A stretch of 64,000 bases of DNA from Microvirga lotononidis (lineage in GTDB: Bacteria > Pseudomonadota > Alphaproteobacteria > Rhizobiales > Beijerinckiaceae): contig NZ_CP141048.1 of assembly GCF_034627025.1 (NCBI RefSeq), positions 1,872,001 through 1,936,000 on the forward strand. Reading direction: 5' to 3'. Shown one piece after another: positions 61,678 to 64,000 of this stretch (positions are counted from its first letter, which is position 1; each line of letters opens with the position of its first letter). The notes beneath the pieces were generated by a model, which made no database searches, had not been told where the DNA came from, and was given only the letters and a program-made list of their open reading frames with translations. The position numbers and the translations under genes were made by a program.

Positions 61678-62082
61678 TCAGGATTCGGCGCTCCGGTTCT
61701 CGGCAAAGCTCTCGAGATCCGGCGTGCGCAGCCAATGCTCCCGGCGCTTGGCCCAGGCCTCGTAGGTCGGCGTGAAGAGGTTCGGTTCGTCGAAGGCCCC
61801 GAGCCTGATCTCGATTTCGCTGTCGCAATCCCGGTCGAAGACCTGAGAGCCGCAGACGGGGCAGAAGCAGTCCTCGACGGCGGGCGTCGCGGACCAGCCC
61901 CGGAACTCGCCCGAGATCGTGACCTGATCGGCGGCGAAGATCACAAAGGCGCTGAAGGGGCTGCCGCTGATCTTGCGGCAGGTCATGCAATGGCACAGCC
62001 CCACGCGCTTCGGCTCGCCTCGCGCCGTGAAGGTCAGCTGGCCGCAGGCGCAGCCTCCCTGGCGGATGCGCATTTCGGTCAT
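61678..62082 (-). CDS. GFA family protein
   Basis: A 134-residue glutathione-dependent formaldehyde-activating (GFA/CENP-V) fold protein. Zinc cysteines: GGCACGQLTF, LCHCMTCRK, and FCPVCGSQ. Most members are not proven formaldehyde enzymes. Three bases downstream of the PCD gene on the same strand. Confidence 0.9.
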   Translation of the reverse strand: MTEMRIRQGGCACGQLTFTARGEPKRVGLCHCMTCRKISGSPFSAFVIFAADQVTISGEFRGWSATPAVEDCFCPVCGSQVFDRDCDSEIEIRLGAFDEPNLFTPTYEAWAKRREHWLRTPDLESFAENRSAES

Positions 62083-62085
62083 GGT

Positions 62086-62394
62086 CTATCCCTTCACCAG
62101 GCCGGCGGCCATCTGGTCCATGCGCTGCGCCAGTTCGATGTCACGGCGCGTCAGGCCCTTGGCGTCATGAGTGGCGAGCGTCACCTCCACCCGGTTGTAG
62201 GTGTTCGACCATTCCGGATGGTGGTTCATGGCCTCGGCCACGAGCGCCACGCGGGTCATCCAACCGAAGGCCGCGTTGAAATCGCCGAAGACGAAACGTT
62301 TGGTGATCGCGTCCCGGCCCTCCACGAGCGCCCATCCGTCAAGGGTGGGCAGGAGTTCGGAACGTTCCGAGTCGGTCAGGCGGGGCATGGGCAT
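62086..62394 (-). CDS. phhB: 4a-hydroxytetrahydrobiopterin dehydratase
   Basis: A 102-residue pterin-4a-carbinolamine dehydratase, recycling the pterin cofactor of aromatic hydroxylases. Signature: [33 protein letters not shown] contains both active-site His residues and the final His-Asp. The start could be the first or third codon Met. Coupled with the GFA gene. Confidence 0.93.
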   Translation of the reverse strand: MPMPRLTDSERSELLPTLDGWALVEGRDAITKRFVFGDFNAAFGWMTRVALVAEAMNHHPEWSNTYNRVEVTLATHDAKGLTRRDIELAQRMDQMAAGLVKG

Positions 62395-62453
62395 GCTTCA
62401 TCGTAAGGAAAGGATCGCCTTATTGATGAAGCACGGCAGCGCGGTTTCAAGGG

Positions 62454-63470
62454 CTACAGGATCCCGAGCAGCCGGATGAGCCCCAGGCTGATCGCGATCA
62501 GCACCAGGAGCGAGAGCGTGACCGCCAGCGTCACCCGGGCGCCGACGGTCCGGAGCGCCTTGAGGTCGACGCCCAGGCCCAGCGCCGCCATGGAGATGAC
62601 GGTGAGCAGCGTGGCCGTCGGCACGATGGCGCGCAGGATCGCATCGGGCACGAGGCCGATGGAGCGCAGCAAGGCGAGGCCGAGGAAACCGACGATGAAC
62701 CAGGGCACGAGCCGGTTCCAAGCGAGGCTCGGTTTCGCATCCGCCGTGCCGCGTCCCGCCACGAGGGACAGGGCGATCACCACCGGCCCCAGCATCAGCA
62801 CGCGCACGAGCTTCACCAGGGTCCCGAGCTGCGTGCTGACGAGGCCGAGCGGCACGGTCGCGGCCAGCACCTGAGGCACTGCATAGACGGTCAGGCCCGC
62901 AAGCACGCCGTATTGGGTCGCCGACAGGCCGAGCACGGGCACCAGCAGGGGCAGGGTGAGCACGACGATCACGCCGAGGACGGCCGTGAACGCGATGGAA
63001 GAGGCCACATCCTCCGGCTTGGCACCGATGACCGGCGCGACGGCGGCGATCGCCGAGTTGCCGCAGATGGAATTGCCGCAGGCGACCAGGATCGCCATGC
63101 GTCTCGGGAGCCCGAGCCAGCGCCCGAGCCCGTAGCTCGCCCCGATGGCGAGTGCCACCACGACGGCGATCCCGAGGATGAGTCCGAAACCCGCATCGAG
63201 CACGGCCTGGAAGCTGATCGATGCGCCGAGAAGCATCACGGCGAATTCAAGCAGGGTCTTGGCGGAAAAGCCGATGCCGGGCGCCCAGCGCTTGTCCGGC
63301 GTCCAGAAGGTTCTCACGACGGTGCCGATGAGGATCGCAATGACCAGGGCCTCGAGCCAGGGCCGCCCGGTCCAATGCTCCTCGATGGCTTGCAGGCCCA
63401 TGGCCGCAAACGCGACGGCCGCGCACAGAACGACGCCGGGCGCGAGTTGGGCGATGCGGGGGTGGATCAT
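62454..63470 (-). CDS. YeiH/UPF0324 family putative sulfate exporter
   Basis: A 338-residue polytopic membrane protein with about ten helices. The family's conserved segment is LVACGNSICGNSAIAAVAPVIGA, and PWFIVGFLGLALLRSIG with TVISMAALGLGVDLKALRTVG is the C-terminal hallmark. Family members are named sulfate exporters on thin evidence. GTP or ATP motifs are absent. Confidence 0.9.
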   Translation of the reverse strand: MIHPRIAQLAPGVVLCAAVAFAAMGLQAIEEHWTGRPWLEALVIAILIGTVVRTFWTPDKRWAPGIGFSAKTLLEFAVMLLGASISFQAVLDAGFGLILGIAVVVALAIGASYGLGRWLGLPRRMAILVACGNSICGNSAIAAVAPVIGAKPEDVASSIAFTAVLGVIVVLTLPLLVPVLGLSATQYGVLAGLTVYAVPQVLAATVPLGLVSTQLGTLVKLVRVLMLGPVVIALSLVAGRGTADAKPSLAWNRLVPWFIVGFLGLALLRSIGLVPDAILRAIVPTATLLTVISMAALGLGVDLKALRTVGARVTLAVTLSLLVLIAISLGLIRLLGIL

Positions 63471-63580
63471 GGAGACGCTTCAGTCCTGAGTTTCGCCCAG
63501 GGGCTAGTCCCAAGGGCGGCAGGATGCAAGCGGGAAACAAGGGAACGGCCATGCCTTGAGGTCTGGCCCACAAACCGCCG

Positions 63581-63672
63581 ATGTCATGGCCGGGCTTGTC
63601 CCGGCCATCTCGACTGGAGGAGCGCAGCGCCTCACTCTATCGGGATCACCGGCACGAGACCGGTGATGACGT
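63581..63672. repeat. Dispersed palindromic repeat (type E)
   Basis: ATGTCATGGCCGGGCTTGTCC at the left (20-base core) and GGATCACCGGCACGAGACC with GGTGATGACGTG at the right; the rest matches the copies at 42299 and 53970. Confidence 0.7.
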
Positions 63673-63753
63673 GCGAGGGACAGGCAGCGCATCGCCAGTC
63701 TTGCAGGAGGTTCCAACGAGAGCCGAAGGGTGCGCCGATTTCCAGTCGGACGC

Positions 63754-64000
63754 TCAGCCCCCGAACCCGTCCTCGATGGCGCGCCAGTCCTGGGTGAGCG
63801 TGAACGAATCGCGGTCGATGAGGATGAAGCAGCCGCCGCCCGGATGCTGCGGGCGGCTTTCCCGGCCGATTTCGACCTTCTGGAGATAAGCGGTCAGCAG
63901 GCACCCGACGGCCCCGTGGGAGACGACGACGATATCGTCGGCGGTCTCGTCCTCGCGCAGGATCCGGCGGATGGCGTTCACGATGCGGGTCTGCGCGTCG
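63754..64000 (-). CDS. Histidine phosphatase family protein (5' truncated by window edge)
   Basis: The last 82 residues of a phosphoglycerate-mutase-like phosphatase. DIVVVSHGAVGCLLTAYL holds the second active-site His; QHPGGGCFILIDRD follows. The N-terminal RHG motif lies beyond the window. Substrate unknown. Confidence 0.8.
   Translation of the reverse strand, partial: DAQTRIVNAIRRILREDETADDIVVVSHGAVGCLLTAYLQKVEIGRESRPQHPGGGCFILIDRDSFTLTQDWRAIEDGFGG

Noticed and set aside
1..64000. CRISPR arrays, insertion sequences, prophage, rRNA, integrases.
   Set aside because: No regularly spaced direct repeats, transposase or integrase motifs, or rRNA sequence were found; the repeats seen are single palindromes.

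Overview
The window looks like a chromosomal segment of a high-GC alphaproteobacterium of the order Hyphomicrobiales (Rhizobiales). The strongest marker is the very-long-chain-fatty-acid lipid A cluster (acpXL, fabZ, two fabF, fabG-like, zinc-free-type alcohol dehydrogenase, lpxXL) at 43.4-49.9 kb. Other clade-typical features are the Trm112-LON-thioredoxin/TPR-ProX block, rlmN next to an IalB-type secreted protein, leuC/leuD/leuB scattered over 9 kb, and many copies of palindromic repeats of the type seen throughout Hyphomicrobiales genomes. A Methylobacteriaceae/Beijerinckiaceae-like genus such as Microvirga is my guess only. I see no rRNA, transposase, integrase, CRISPR array or prophage.

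Layout. 0-13.6 kb: the end of a GGDEF-EAL protein, then mostly single-gene units: an acetyltransferase, a QueD-like protein lacking the usual cysteine, an outer-membrane protein, BON and HNH proteins, a patatin, a dienelactone hydrolase, an HxlR regulator facing a VOC/SRPBCC/VOC operon, a flavin disulfide reductase, a cysteine-synthase-like enzyme and a second HxlR regulator. 13.7-23.5 kb: rplS and the leucine genes leuC, leuD and leuB, separated by secreted, membrane, peptidase, cupin, murein-hydrolase and signalling genes; a strange class II tRNA with an Asn anticodon lies at 18.5 kb. 24-33 kb: cytosolic sulfite-oxidase-like enzyme, GNAT, asd preceded by a threonine-rich leader peptide, HWE histidine kinase, carbonic anhydrase, a DUF429-dehydratase fusion and a CitE-like lyase. 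33-43 kb: proteostasis block, tRNA-Gly, a solitary AAA ATPase, an E1-type dehydrogenase, LysE exporter, MsbA-like exporter and a tyrosine phosphatase. 43.4-49.9 kb: lipid A C28 acyl cluster. 50-54 kb: DUF1223, TPM/TPM/LemA operon, LysE, then a repeat-rich intergenic stretch with a consensus promoter driving a structured but genic-target-less RNA. 54.4-57.1 kb: a tightly coupled five-gene operon of one secreted DUF3829-like protein and four small related membrane proteins of lower GC. 57.3-64 kb: hypothetical, rlmN, IalB, a candidate sRNA, YkvA, SDR, GFA, PCD, a YeiH-type exporter and the end of a histidine phosphatase.

How genes work together. AcpXL carries the growing chain, FabF1XL (with a CLF-like FabF2XL) elongates it, the FabG-like protein and FabZXL reduce and dehydrate it, and LpxXL transfers the finished chain to lipid A. 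LeuC and LeuD form isopropylmalate isomerase and LeuB completes the leucine branch. Asd feeds Lys/Met/Thr synthesis and appears to be under attenuation by its Thr-rich leader. The least explained items are the class II tRNA(GUU), the asd leader, the orphan structured RNA at 53.7-53.9 kb and the 54.4-57.1 kb membrane operon.
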